From the NCBI RefSeq assembly GCF_051014685.1, contig NW_027478722.1, positions 62,001-126,000 of the forward strand: a stretch of DNA of 64,000 bases, written 5' to 3'. Made by a program: the position numbers and the translations under genes. This stretch comes from Ptiloglossa arizonensis (taxonomy: Eukaryota > Arthropoda > Insecta > Hymenoptera > Colletidae). Shown here piece after piece: positions 39,279 through 51,259 of this stretch (the first letter of the stretch is position 1; each line of letters starts with the position of its first letter). Under the pieces are notes generated by a model. It did no database searches, was not told the DNA's origin, and saw only the letters and a program-made list of their open reading frames with translations.

Positions 39279-40694
39279 GTATTTTTTCCCTAGGCCATTC
39301 TGGTTAAGCGTTTGGAGCAGCAGAATTGCGAAAAATTTTTTGCCTTCTCAACCATTTCTTGGCTTCAAACTTCCATATCTCGCGAACGGATTGACCTAAC
39401 CTAAAAATTCCTATTGCTTCTGAAAGTAGAATCTCGGCCGATTACAACGGTATGTGTATTTCTTCCCTAGGCCATTCTGGTTAAGCTTTTGGAGCAGCAG
39501 AAGTGCGAAAAATTTGTTGTCTTCTCAACCATTTCTTAGCTTCAAACTCCCATATCGCGCGAACGGATTGACCTAACCCAAAAATTCCTGTTGCATCTGA
39601 AAGTAGAAACTCGCCCGACTACAACGGTATGTGTATTTTTTCCTTAGGCCATTCTGGTTAAGCGTTTGAAGCAGCAGAATTGCGAAAAATTTTTTGCCTT
39701 CTCAACCATTTCTTGGCTTCAAACTCCCATATCTCGCGAACGGATTGACCAAACCCAAAAATTCCTACTGCATCTGAAAGTAGAAACTCGCCCGATTACA
39801 ACGGTCTTTGTATTTTTTCCCTAGGCCATTCTGGTTAAGCGTTTGGAGCAGCAGAATTGCGAAAAATTTTTTGCCTTCTCAACCATTTCTTGGCTTCAAA
39901 CTCCCATATCTCGCGAACGGATTGACCTAACCCAAAAAGTCCTATTGCATCTGAAAGTAGAAACTCGCCCGATTACAACAGCATGTGTATTTTTTCCCTA
40001 GGCCATTCTGGTTAAGCGTTTGGAGCAGCAGAATTGCGAAAAATTTTTTGCCTTCTCAACCATTTCTTGGCTTCAAACTCCCATATCTCGCGAACGGATT
40101 GACCTAACCCAAAAATTCCTATTGCATCTGAAAGTCGAAACTCGCACGATTACAACGGTATGTGTATTTTCTCCCTAGGCCTTTCTGGTTAAACGTTTGG
40201 AGCAGCAGAATTGCGAAAAATTTTTTGCCTTCTCAACCATTTCTTGGCTTCAAACTCCCATATCTCGCGAACGGATGGACCTAACCCAAAAAGTCCTATT
40301 GCATCTGAAAGTAGAAACTCGCCCGATTACAACGGCATGTGTATTTTTTCCCTAGGCCATTCTGGTTAAGCGTTTGGAGCAGCAGAATTGCGAAAAATTT
40401 TTTGCCTTCTCAACCATTTCCTGGCTTCAAACTTCCATATCTCGCGAACGGATTGACCTAACCCAGAGATTCCTATTGCATCTGAAAGTAGAAACTCGCC
40501 CGATTACAACGGTATGTGTATTTTTTCCCTAGCCCACTCTGGTCAAGCGTTTGGAGAAGCAGAATTGCGAAAAATTTGTTTTCTTCTCAACCATTTCTTG
40601 TGTTCAAACTCCCATATCTCGCGAACGGAATGACCTAACCCAAAAATTCCTATTGCATCTGGAAGTAGAAACTCTACCGATTACAACGGTATGT
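39279..40694 (+). repeat. Complete PQRSTUVW octamer copy
   Basis: Unit starts are P 39279, Q 39456, R 39633, S 39810, T 39987, U 40164, V 40341 and W 40518. It directly follows a 7-unit version (38040-39278) that lacks one unit in the S/T region. Local variants are GTATTTCTTCCC in Q, CTCGCACGATT in T, and CCCAGAGATT in V. Confidence 0.85.
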
Positions 40695-42993
40695 GTATTT
40701 TTTCCCTAGGCCATTCTGGTTAAGCGTTTGGAGCAGCAGAATTGCGAAAAATTTTTGCCTTCTCAACCATTTCTTGGCTTCAAACTCCCATATCTCGCGC
40801 ACGGATTGACCTAACCCAAAAATTCCTATTGCATCTGAAAGTAGAAACTCGCCCGATTACAGCGGTATGTGTATTTTTTTCCTAGGCCATTCTGGTTAAG
40901 CGTTTGGAGCAGCAGAATTGCGAAAAATTTTCGGCCTTCTCAACCATTTCTTGGCTTCAAACTCCCATATCTCGCGAACGGATTGACCTAACTCAAAAAT
41001 TCCTGTTGCGTCTGAAAGTAGAAACTCGCCCGATTACAACGGTATGTGTATTTTTTCCCTAGCCCATTCTGGTTAAGCGTTTGGAGCAGCAGAATTGCGA
41101 AAACTTTGTTGTCTTCTCAACCATTTCTTAGCATCAAACTTCCATATCTCGCGAACGGATTGACCTATCCCAAAAATTCCTGTTGCTCCTGAAAGTAGAA
41201 ACTCGCCCGATTACAACTGTATGTGTATTTTTTCCCTAGGCCATTCTGGTTAAGCGTTTGGAGCAGCAGAATTGCGAAAAATTTTTTGCCTTCTCAACCA
41301 TTTCTTGGCTTCAAACTTCCATATCTCGCGAACGGATTGACCTAACCTAAAAATTCCTATTGCTTCTGAAAGTAGAATCTCGGCCGATTACAACGGTATG
41401 TGTATTTTTTCCCTAGGCCATTCTGGTTAAGCTATTGGAGCAGCAGAAGTGCGAAAAATTTGTTGTCTTCTCAACCATTTCTTAGCTTCAATCTCCCATA
41501 TCGCGCGAACGGATTGACCTAACCCAAAAATTCCTGTTGCATCTGAAAGTAGAAACTCGCCCGACTACAACGGTATGTGTATTTTTTCCTTAGGCCATTC
41601 TGGTTAAGCGTCTGAAGCAGCAGAATTGCGAAAAATTTTTTGCCTTCTGAACCATTTCTTGGCTTCAAACTCCCATATCTCGCGAACGGATTGACCAAAC
41701 CCAAAAATTCCTACTGCATCTGAAAGTAGAAACTCGCCCGATTACAACGGTCTTTGTATTTTTTCCCTAGGCCATTCTGGTTAAGCGTTTGGAGCAGCAG
41801 AATTGCGAAAAATTTTTTGCCTTCTCAACCATTTCTTGGCTTCAAACTCCCATATCTCGCGAACGGATTGACCTAACCCAAAAAGTCCTATTGCATCTGA
41901 AAGTAGAAACTCGCCCGATTACAGCGGTATGTGTATTTTTTTCCTAGGCCATTCTGGTTAAGCGTTTGGAGCAGCAGAATTGCGAAAAATTTTTTGCCTT
42001 CTCAACCATTTCTTGGCTTCAAACTTCCATATCTCGCGAACGGATTGACCTAACCTAAAAATTCCTATTGCTTCTGAAAGTAGAATCTCGGCCGATTACA
42101 ACGGTATGTGTATTTTTTCCCTAGGCCATTCTGGTTAAGCTTTGGGAGCAGCAGAAGTGCGAAAAATTTGTTGTCTTCTCAACCATTTCTTAGCTTCAAT
42201 CTCCCATATCGCGCGAACGGATTGACCTAACCCAAAAATTCCTGTTGCATCTGAAAGTAGAAACTCGCCCGACTACAACGGTATGTGTATTTTTTCCTTA
42301 GGCCATTCTGGTTAAGCATCTGAAGCAGCAGAATTGCGAAAAATTTTTTGCCTTCTCAACCATTTCTTGGCTTCAAACTCCCATATCTCGCGAACGGATT
42401 GACCTAACTCAAAAATTCCTGTTGCGTCTGAAAGTAGAAACTCGCCCGATTACAACGGTATGTGTATTTTTTCCCTAGCCCATTCTGGTTAAGCGTTTGG
42501 AGCAGCAGAATTGCGAAAACTTTGTTGTCTTCTCAACCATTTCTTAGCTTCAAACTCCCATATCTCGCGAGCGGATTGACCTAACCCAAAAATTCCTATT
42601 GCATCTGAAAGTAGAAACTCGCCCGATTACAACGGTATGTGTATTTTTTGCCAAGGCCATTCTGGTTAAGCGTTTGAAGCAGCAGAATTGCAAAAAATTT
42701 TTTGCCTTCTCAACCATTCCTTGGCTCAAACTCACATATCTCGCGAACGGATTGACCTAACACAAAAATTCCTATTGCATCTGAAAGTAGAAACTCGCCC
42801 GATTACAACGGTATGTGTATTTTTTCCCTAGGCCATTCTGGTTAAGCGTTTGGAGCAGCAGAAGTGCGAAAAATTTGTTGTCTTCTCAACCATTTCTTAG
42901 CATCAAACTTCCATATCTCGCGAACGGATTGACCTATCCCAAAAATTCCTGTTGCTCCTGAAAGTAGAAACTCGCCCGATTACAACTGTATGT

Positions 42994-45824
42994 GTATTTT
43001 TTCCCTAGGCCATTCTGGTTAAGCGTTTGGAGCAGCAGAATTGCGAAAAATTTTTTGCCTTCTCAACCATTTCTTGGCTTCAAACTTCCATATCTCGCGA
43101 ACGGATTGACCTAACCTAAAAATTCCTATTGCTTCTGAAAGTAGAATCTCGGCCGATTACAACGGTATGTGTATTTTTTCCCTAGGCCATTCTGGTTAAG
43201 CTATTGGAGCAGCAGAAGTGCGAAAAATTTGTTGTCTTCTCAACCATTTCTTAGCTTCAATCTCCCATATCGCGCGAACGGATTGACCTAACCCAAAAAT
43301 TCCTGTTGCATCTGAAAGTAGAAACTCGCCCGACTACAACGGTATGTGTATTTTTTCCTTAGGCCATTCTGGTTAAGCGTCTGAAGCAGCAGAATTGCGA
43401 AAAATTTTTTGCCTTCTCAACCATTTCTTGGCTTCAAACTCCCATATCTCGCGAACGGATTGACCAAACCCAAAAATTCCTACTGCATCTGAAAGTAGAA
43501 ACTCGCCCGATTACAACGGTCTTTGTATTTTTTCCCTAGACCATTCTGGTTAAGCGTTTGGAGCAGCAGAATTGCGAAAAATTTTTTGCCTTCTCAACCA
43601 TTTCTTGGCTTCAAACTCCCATATCTCGCGAACGGATTGACCTAACCCAAAAAGTCCTATTGCATCTGAAAGTAGAAACTCGCCCGATTACAACAGCATG
43701 TGTATTTTTTCCCTAGGCCATTCTGGTTAAGCGTTTGAAGCAGCAGAATTGCGAAAAATTTTTTGCCTTCTCAACCATTTCTTGCCTTCAAACTCCCATA
43801 TCTCGCGAACGGATTGACCTAACCCAAAAATTCCTATTGCATCTGAAAGTCGAAACTCGCCCGATTACAACGGTATGTGTATTTTCTCCCTAGGCCTTTC
43901 TGGTTAAACGTTTGGAGCAGCAGAATTGCGAAAAATTTTTTGCCTTCTCAACCATTTCTTGGCTTCAAACTCCCATATCTCGCGAACGGATGGACCTAAG
44001 CCAAAAAGTCCTATTGCATCTGAAAGTAGAAACTCGCCCGATTACAACGGCATGTGTATTTTTTCCCTAGGCCATTCTGGTTAAGCGTTTGGAGCAGCAG
44101 AATTGCGAAAAATTTTTTGCCTTCTCAACCATTTCCTGGCTTCAAACTTCCATATCTCGCGAACGGATTGACCTAACAGAGAAATTCCTATTGCATCTGA
44201 AAGTAGAAACTCGCCCGATTACAACGGTATGTGTATTTTTTCCCTAGCCCACTCTGGTCAAGCGTTTGGAGAAGCAGAATTGCGAAAAATATGTTTTCTT
44301 CTCAACCATTTCTTGTTTTCAAACTCCCATATCTCGCGAACGGAATGACCTAACCCAAAAATTCCTATTGCATCTGGAAGTAGAAACTCGCCCGATTACA
44401 ACAGTATGTGTATTTTTTCCCTAGGCCATTCTGGTTAAGCGTTTGGAGCAGCAGAATTGCGAAAAATTTTTTGCCTTCTCAACCATTTCTTGGCTTCAAA
44501 CTTCCGTATCTCGCGAACGGATTGACCTAACCTAAAAATTCCTATTGCTTCTGAAAGTAGAATCTCGGCCGATTACAACGGTATGTGTATGTTTTCCCTA
44601 GGCCATTCTGGTTAAGCATTTGGAGCAGCAGAAGTGCGAAAAATTTGTTGTCTTCTCAACCATTTCTTAGCTTCAAACTCCCATATCGCGCGAACGGATT
44701 GACCTAACCCAAAAATTCCTGTTGCATCTGAAAGTAGAAACTCGCCCGACTACAACGGTATGTGTATTTTTTCCTTAGGCCATTCTGGTTAAGCGTTTGA
44801 AGCAGCAGAATTGCGAAAAATTTTTTGCCTTCTCAACCATTTCTTGGCTTCAAACTCCCATATCTCGCGAACGGATTGACCAAACCCAAAAATTCCTACT
44901 GCACCTGAAAGTAGAAACTCGCCCGATTACAACGGTCTTTGTATTTTTTCCCTAGGCCATTCTGGTTAAGCGTTTGGAGCAGCAGAATTGCGAAAAATTT
45001 TTTGCCTTCTCAACCATTTCTTGGCTTCAAACTCCCATATCTCGCGAACGGATTGACCTAACCCAAAAAGTCCTATTGCATCTGAAAGTAGAAACTCGCC
45101 CGATTACAACAGCATGTGTATTTTTTCCCTAGGCCATTCTGGTTAAGCGTTTGGAGCAGCAGAATTGCGAAAAATTTTTTGCCTTCTCAACCATTTCTTG
45201 GCTTCAAACTCCCATATCTCGCGAACGGATTGACCTAACCCAAAAATTCCTATTGCATCTGAAAGTCGAAACTCGCCCGATTACAACGGTATGTGTATTT
45301 TCTCCCTAGGCCTTTCTGGTTAAACGTTTGGAGCAGCAGAATTGCGAAAAATTTTTTGCCTTCTCAACCATTTCTGGCTTCAAACTCCCATATCTCGCGA
45401 ACGGATGGACCTAACCCAAAAAGTCCTATTGCATCTGAAAGTAGAAACTCGCCCGATTACAACGGCATGTGTATTTTTTCCCTAGGCCATTCTGGTTAAG
45501 CGTTTGGAGCAGCAGAATTGCGAAAAATTTTTTGCCTTCTCAACCATTTCCTGGCTTCAAACTTCCATATCTCGCGAACGGATTGACCTAACCCAGAAAT
45601 TCCTATTGCATCTGAAAGTAGAAACTCGCCCGATTACAACGGTATGTGTATTTTTTCCCTAGCCCACTCTGGTCAAGCGTTTGGAGAAGCAGAATTGCGA
45701 AAAATTTGTTTTCTTCTCAACCATTTCTTGTGTTCAAACTCCCATATCTCGCGAACGGAATGACCTAACCCAAAAATTCCTATTGCGTCTGGAAGTAGAA
45801 ACTCTACCGATTACAACGGTATGT
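42994..45824 (+). repeat. Two adjacent PQRSTUVW octamer copies
   Basis: The first copy runs 42994-44409 and the second 44410-45824, a direct tandem octamer pair. The second is one base shorter because its U unit reads ACCATTTCTGGC. Local variants are CTATTGGAGC in the first Q, CTTGCCTTC in the first T, CTTCCGTATC in the second P and GTATGTTTTCCC with GCATTTGG in the second Q. Confidence 0.85.
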
Positions 45825-47459
45825 GTATTTTTTCCCTAGGCCATTCTGGTTAAGCGTTTGGAGCAGCAGAATTGCGAAAAATTTTTGCCTTCTCAACCAT
45901 TTCTTGGCTTCAAACTCCCATATCTCGCGCACGGATTGACCTAACCCAAAAATTCCTATTGCATCTGAAAGTAGAAACTCGCCCGATTACAGCGGTATGT
46001 GTATTTTTTTCCTAGGCCATTCTGGTTAAGCGTTTGGAGCAGCAGAATTGCGAAAAATTTTCTGCCTTCTCAACCATTTCTTGGCTTCAAACTCCCATAT
46101 CTCGCGAACGGAATGACCTAACCCAAAAATTCCTATTGCATCTGGAAGTAGAAGCTCTACCGATCACAACGGTTTGTGTATTTTTTCCCTAGGCCATTCT
46201 GGTTAAGCGTTTGGAGCAGCAGAATTGCGAAAAATTTTTTGCCTTCTCAACCATTTCTTGGCTTCAAACTCCCATATCTCGCGAACGGATTGACCTAACC
46301 CAAAAAGTCCTATTGCATCTGAAAGTAGAAACTCGCCCGATTACAACAGCATGTGTATTTTTTCCCTAGGCCATTCTGGTTAAGCGTTTGGAGCAGCAGA
46401 ATTGCGAAAAATTTTTTGCCTTCTCAACCATTTCTTGGCTTCAAACTCCCATATCTCGCGAACGGATTGACCTAACCCAAAAATTCCTATTGCATCTGAA
46501 AGTCGAAACTCGCCCGATTACAACGGTATGTGTATTTTCTCCCTAGGCCTTTCTGGTTAAACGTTTGGAGCAGCAGAATTGCGAAAAATTTTTTGCCTTC
46601 TCAACCATTTCTGGCTTCAAACTCCCATATCTCGCGAACGGATGGACCTAACCCAAAAAGTCCTATTGCATCTGAAAGTAGAAACTCGCCCGATTACAAC
46701 GGCATGTGTATTTTTTCCCTAGGCCATTCTGGTTAAGCGTTTGGAGCAGCAGAATTGCGAAAAATTTTTTGCCTTCTCAACCATTTCCTGGCTTCAAACT
46801 TCCATATCTCGCGAACGGATTGACCTAACCCAGAAATTCCTATTGCATCTGAAAGTAGAAACTCGCCCGATTACAACGGTATGTGTATTTTTTCCCTAGC
46901 CCACTCTGGTCAAGCGTTTGGAGAAGCAGAATTGCGAAAAATTTGTTTTCTTCTCAACCATTTCTTGTGTTCAAACTCCCATATCTCGCGAACGGAATGA
47001 CCTAACCCAAAAATTCCTATTGCGTCTGGAAGTAGAAACTCTACCGATTACAACGGTATGTGTATTTTTTCCCTAGGCCATTCTGGTTAAGCGTTTGGAG
47101 CAGCAGAATTGCGAAAAATTTTTGCCTTCTCAACCATTTCTTGGCTTCAAACTCCCATATCTCGCGCACGGATTGACCTAACCCAAAAATTCCTATTGCA
47201 TCTGAAAGTAGAAACTCGCCCGATTACAGCGGTATGTGTATTTTTTTCCTAGGCCATTCTGGTTAAGCGTTTGGAGCAGCAGAATTGCGAAAAATTTTCT
47301 GCCTTCTCAACCATTTCTTGGCTTCAAACTCCCATATCTCGCGAACGGAATGACCTAACCCAAAAATTCCTATTGCATCTGGAAGTAGAAGCTCTACCGA
47401 TCACAACGGTTTGTGTATTTTTTCCCTAGGCCATTCTGGTTAAGCGTTTGGAGCAGCAG
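44941..47459 (+). repeat. 7-unit tandem higher-order repeat, 1237-bp period
   Basis: 44941-46222 matches 46178-47459 with no difference seen in the lines compared. Each copy contains S, T, U, V and W, then a one-base-short CTCGCGCACGG unit and an AATTTTCTGCC unit ending GAAGCTCTACCGATC. The rare one-base-short ACCATTTCTGGC sits in both copies (near 45368 and 46605), so the duplication came after that deletion. The period is seven units minus two bases. It overlaps the end of the last octamer, so it is a younger event on top of the octamer family. Confidence 0.9.
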
Positions 47460-47989
47460 AAGTGCGAAAAATTTGTTGTCTTCTCAACCATTTCTTAGCT
47501 TCAAACTCCCATATCTCGCGAACGGATTGACCTAACCCAAAAATTCCTGTTGCATCTGAAAGTAGAAACTCGCCCGATTACAGCGGTATGTGTATTTTTT
47601 TCCTAGGCCATTCTGGTTAAGCGTTTGGAGCAGCAGAATTGCGAAAAATTTTCTGCCTTCTCAACCATTTCTTGGCTTCAAACTCCCATATCTCGCGAAC
47701 GGAATGACCTAACCCAAAAATTCCTGTTGCGTCTGAAAGTGGAAACTCGCCCGATTACAACGGTATGTGTATTTTTTCCCTAGGCCATTCTGGTTAAGCG
47801 TTTGGAGCAGCAGAATTGCGAAAAATTTTTTGCCTTCTCAACCGTTCCTTTGCTTCAAACTCCCATATCTCGCGAACGGATTGACCTAACTCAAAGATTC
47901 CTGTTGCGTCTGAAAGTAGAAACTCGCCCGATTACAGCGGTATGTGTATTTTTTCCCTAGCCCATTCTGGTTAAGCGTTTGGAGCAGCA

Positions 47990-50950
47990 GAATTGCGAAA
48001 ACTTTGTTGTCTTCTCAACCATTTCTTAGCTTCAAACTCCCATATCTCGCGAGCGGATTGACCTAACCCAAAAATTCCTATTGCATCTGAAAGTAGAGAC
48101 TCGCCCGATTACAACGGTATGTGTATTTTTTGCCAAGGCCATTCTGGTTAAGCGTTTGGAGCAGCAGAATTGCGAAAAATTTTTTGCCTTCTCAACCATT
48201 CCTTGGCTCAAAGTCACATATCTCGCGAACGGATTGACCTAACACAAAAATTCCTATTGCATCTGAAAGTAGAAACTCGCCCGATTACAACGGTATGTGT
48301 ATTTTTTCCCTAGGCCATTCTGGTTAAGCGTTTGGAGCAGCAGATGTGCGAAAACTTTGTTGTCTTCTCAACCATTTCTTAGCTTCAAACTCCCATATCT
48401 CGCGAGCGGATTGACCTAACACAAAAATTCCTGTTGCATCTGAAAGTAGAAACTCGCCCGATTACAGCGGTATGTGTATTTTTACCCTAGGCCATTCTGG
48501 TTAAGCGTTTGGAGCAGCAGAATTGCGAAAAATTTTTTGCCTTCTCAACCATTTCTTGGTTTCAAACTCCCATATCTCGCGAACGGATTGTCCTAACCCA
48601 AAAATTCCAGTTGCATCTGAAAGTAGAAACTCGCCCGATTACAACGGTATGTGTATTTTTTCCCTAGGCCATTCTGGTTAAGCGTTTGGAGCAGCAGAAT
48701 TGCGAAAAATTTTTTGCCTTCTCAACCATTCCTTGGCTTCAAGCTCCCATATCTCGCGAACGGATTCACCTAACTCAAAAATTCCTGTTGCGTCTGAAAG
48801 TAGAAACTCGCCCGATTACAGCGGTATGTGTATTTTTACCCTAGGCCATTCTGATTACGCGTTCGGAGCAGCAGAATTGCGAAAAATTTTTTGCCTTCTC
48901 AACCGTTCCTTGGCTTCAAACTCCCATATCTCGCGAACGGATTGACCTAACTCAAAAATTCCTGTTGCGTCTGAAAGTAGAAACTCGCCCGATTACCACG
49001 GTATGTGTATTTTTTCCCTAGGCCATTCTGGTTAAGCGTTTGGAGCAGCAGAATTGCGAAAAATTTTTTGCCTTCTCAATCATTTCTTGGCTTCAAACTC
49101 CCATATCTCGCGAACGGATTGACCTAACCCAAAAATTCCTATTGAATCTGAAAGTCGAAACTCGCCCGATTACAACGGTATGTGTATTTTTTCCCTAGGC
49201 CATTCTGGTTAAGCGTTTGGAGCAGCAGAAGTGCGAAAAATTTGTTGTCTTCTCAACCATTTCTTAGCATCAAACTTCCATATCTCGCGAACGGATTGAC
49301 CTAACCCAAAAATTCCTGTTGCATCTGAAAGTAGATACTCGCCCGATTACAACGGTATGTGTATTTTTTCCCTAGGCCATTCTGGTTAAGCGTTTGGAGC
49401 AGCAGAATTGCGAAAAATTTTTTGCCTTCTCAACCATTTCTTGGCTTCAAACTCCCATATCTCGCGAACGGATTGACCTAACCCAAAAATTCCTATTGCA
49501 TCTGGAAGTAGAAACTCTACCGATCACAACGGTATGTGTATTTTTTCCCTAGGCCATTCTGGTTAAGCGTTTGGAGCAGCAGAAGTGCGAAAAATTTGTT
49601 GTCTTCTCAACCATTTCTTAGCTTCAAACTCCCATATCTCGCGAACGGATTGACCTAACCCAAAAATTCCTGTTGCATCTGAAAGTAGAAACTCGCCCGA
49701 TTACAACGGTATGTGTATTATTTCCCTAGGCCATTCTGGTTAAGCATTTGGAGCAGCAGAATTGCGAAAAATTTTTTGCCTTCTCAACCATTTCTTTGCT
49801 TCAAACTCCCATATCTCGCGAACGGAATGTCCTAACCCAAAAATTCCTATTGCATCTGGAAGTAGAAACTCTACCGATCACAGCGGTATGTGTATTTTTT
49901 CCCTAGGCCATTCTGGTTAAGCGTTTGGAGCAGCAGAAGTGCGAAAAATTTGTTGTCTTCTCAACCATTTCTTGGCTTCAAACTCCCATATCTCGCGAAC
50001 GGATTGACCTAACCCAAAAATTCCTGTTGCGTCTGAAAGTAGAAACTCGCCCGATTACAACGGTATGTGTATTTTTTCCCTAGCCCATTCTGGTTAAGCG
50101 TTTGGAGCAGCAGAATTGCGAAAAATTTGTTGTCTTCTCAACCATTTCTTAGCTTCAAACTCCCATATCTCGCGAGCGGATTGACCTAACCCAAAAATTC
50201 CTATTGCATCTGAAAGTAGAAACTCGCCCGATTACAACGGTATGTGTATTTTTTGCCAAGGCCATTCTGGTTAAGCGTTTGGAGCAGCAGAATTGCGAAA
50301 AATTTTTTGCCTTCTCAACCATTCCTTGGCTCAAACTCACATATCTCGCGAACGGATTGACCTAACACAAAAATTCCTATTGCATCTGAAAGTAGAAACT
50401 CGCCCGATTACAACGGTATGTGTATTTTTTCCCTAGGCCATTCTGGTTAAGCGTTTGGAGCAGCAGATGTGCGAAAAATTTGTTGTCTTCTCAACCATTT
50501 CTTAGCGTCAAACTCCCATATCTCGCGAACGGATTGACCTAACACAAAAATTCCTGTTGCATCTGAAAGTAGAAACTCGCCCGATTACAGCGGTATGTGT
50601 ATTTTTACCCTAGGCCATTCTGGTTAAGCGTTTGGAGCAGCAGAATTGCGAAAAATTTTTTGCCTTCTCAACCATTCCTTGGCTTCAAGCTCCCATATCT
50701 CGCGAACGGATTCACCTAACTCAAAAATTCCTGTTGCGTCTGAAAGTAGAAACTCGCCCGATTACAGCGGTATGTGTATTTTTACCCTAGGCCATTCTGA
50801 TTAAGCGTTTGGAGCAGCAGAATTGCGAAAAATTTTTTGCCTTCTCAACCGTTCCTTGGCTTCAAACTCCCATATCTCGCGAACGGATTGACCTAACTCA
50901 AAAATTCCTGTTGCGTCTGAAAGTAGAAACTCGCCCGATTACAACGGTAT
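47990..50950 (+). repeat. 12-unit duplication with one unit lost in the second copy
   Basis: From about 47990 to 48510 the sequence reappears at a shift of 2123 bp (12 units minus one), shown by the CGCGAGCGG and GCCAAGG units at 48130 and 50253. From about 48690 the shift is 1946 bp (11 units minus one), shown by CTTCAAGCTCCC with the rare GATTCACC at 48741 and 50687. The left copy has a TTGGTTTCAAAC/GATTGTCC unit between these points; the right copy does not. The unit types are those of the 27925-31310 repeat. The interval from about 47460 to 47990 is satellite mosaic. Confidence 0.8.
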
Positions 50951-51259
50951 GTGTATTTTTTCCCTAGGCCATTCTGGTTAAGCGTTTGGAGCAGCAGAAG
51001 TGCGAAAAATTTGTTGTCTTCTCAACCATTTCTTAGCATCAAACTTCCATATCTCGCGAACGGATTGACCTAACCCAAAAATTCCTGTTGCATCTGAAAG
51101 TAGATACTCGCCCGATTACAACGGTATGTGTATTTCTTCCCTAGGCCATTCTGGTTAAGCGTTTGGAGCAGCAGAATTGCGAAAAATTTTTTGCCTTTTC
51201 AACCATTTCGTGGCTTCAAACTCCCATATCTCGCGAACGGATTGACCTAACCCAGAAAT

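Larger units (their letters stand above)
34148..45824 (+). repeat. 8-unit higher-order repeat family PQRSTUVW, about 1416 bp
   Basis: Eight unit types recur in fixed order. P: CTTCCATATC with AACCTAAAAA and AATCTCGGCC. Q: AAGCTTTTGG, AGAAGTGCG, ATATCGCGCG and GACTACAACGG. R: TTCCTTAGG, GACCAAACC, CTACTGC and CGGTCTTTG. S: AAAAAGTCC and AACAGCATG. T: AAAGTCGAAA. U: TTTTCTCCC, GGTTAAACG, CGGATGGACC and ACGGCATG. V: TTTCCTGGC with CCCAGAAATT. W: CCCACTCTGGTCAAGCG and GAGAAGCAG. Complete copies lie at 34148-35563, 39279-40694, 42994-44409 and 44410-45824. Incomplete copies start at 35564 (fused T/V unit near 36272), 38040 (one unit missing) and 41225. The intervals at 36626-38039, 40695-41224 and 42287-42993 hold other satellite types. 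Confidence 0.85.
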
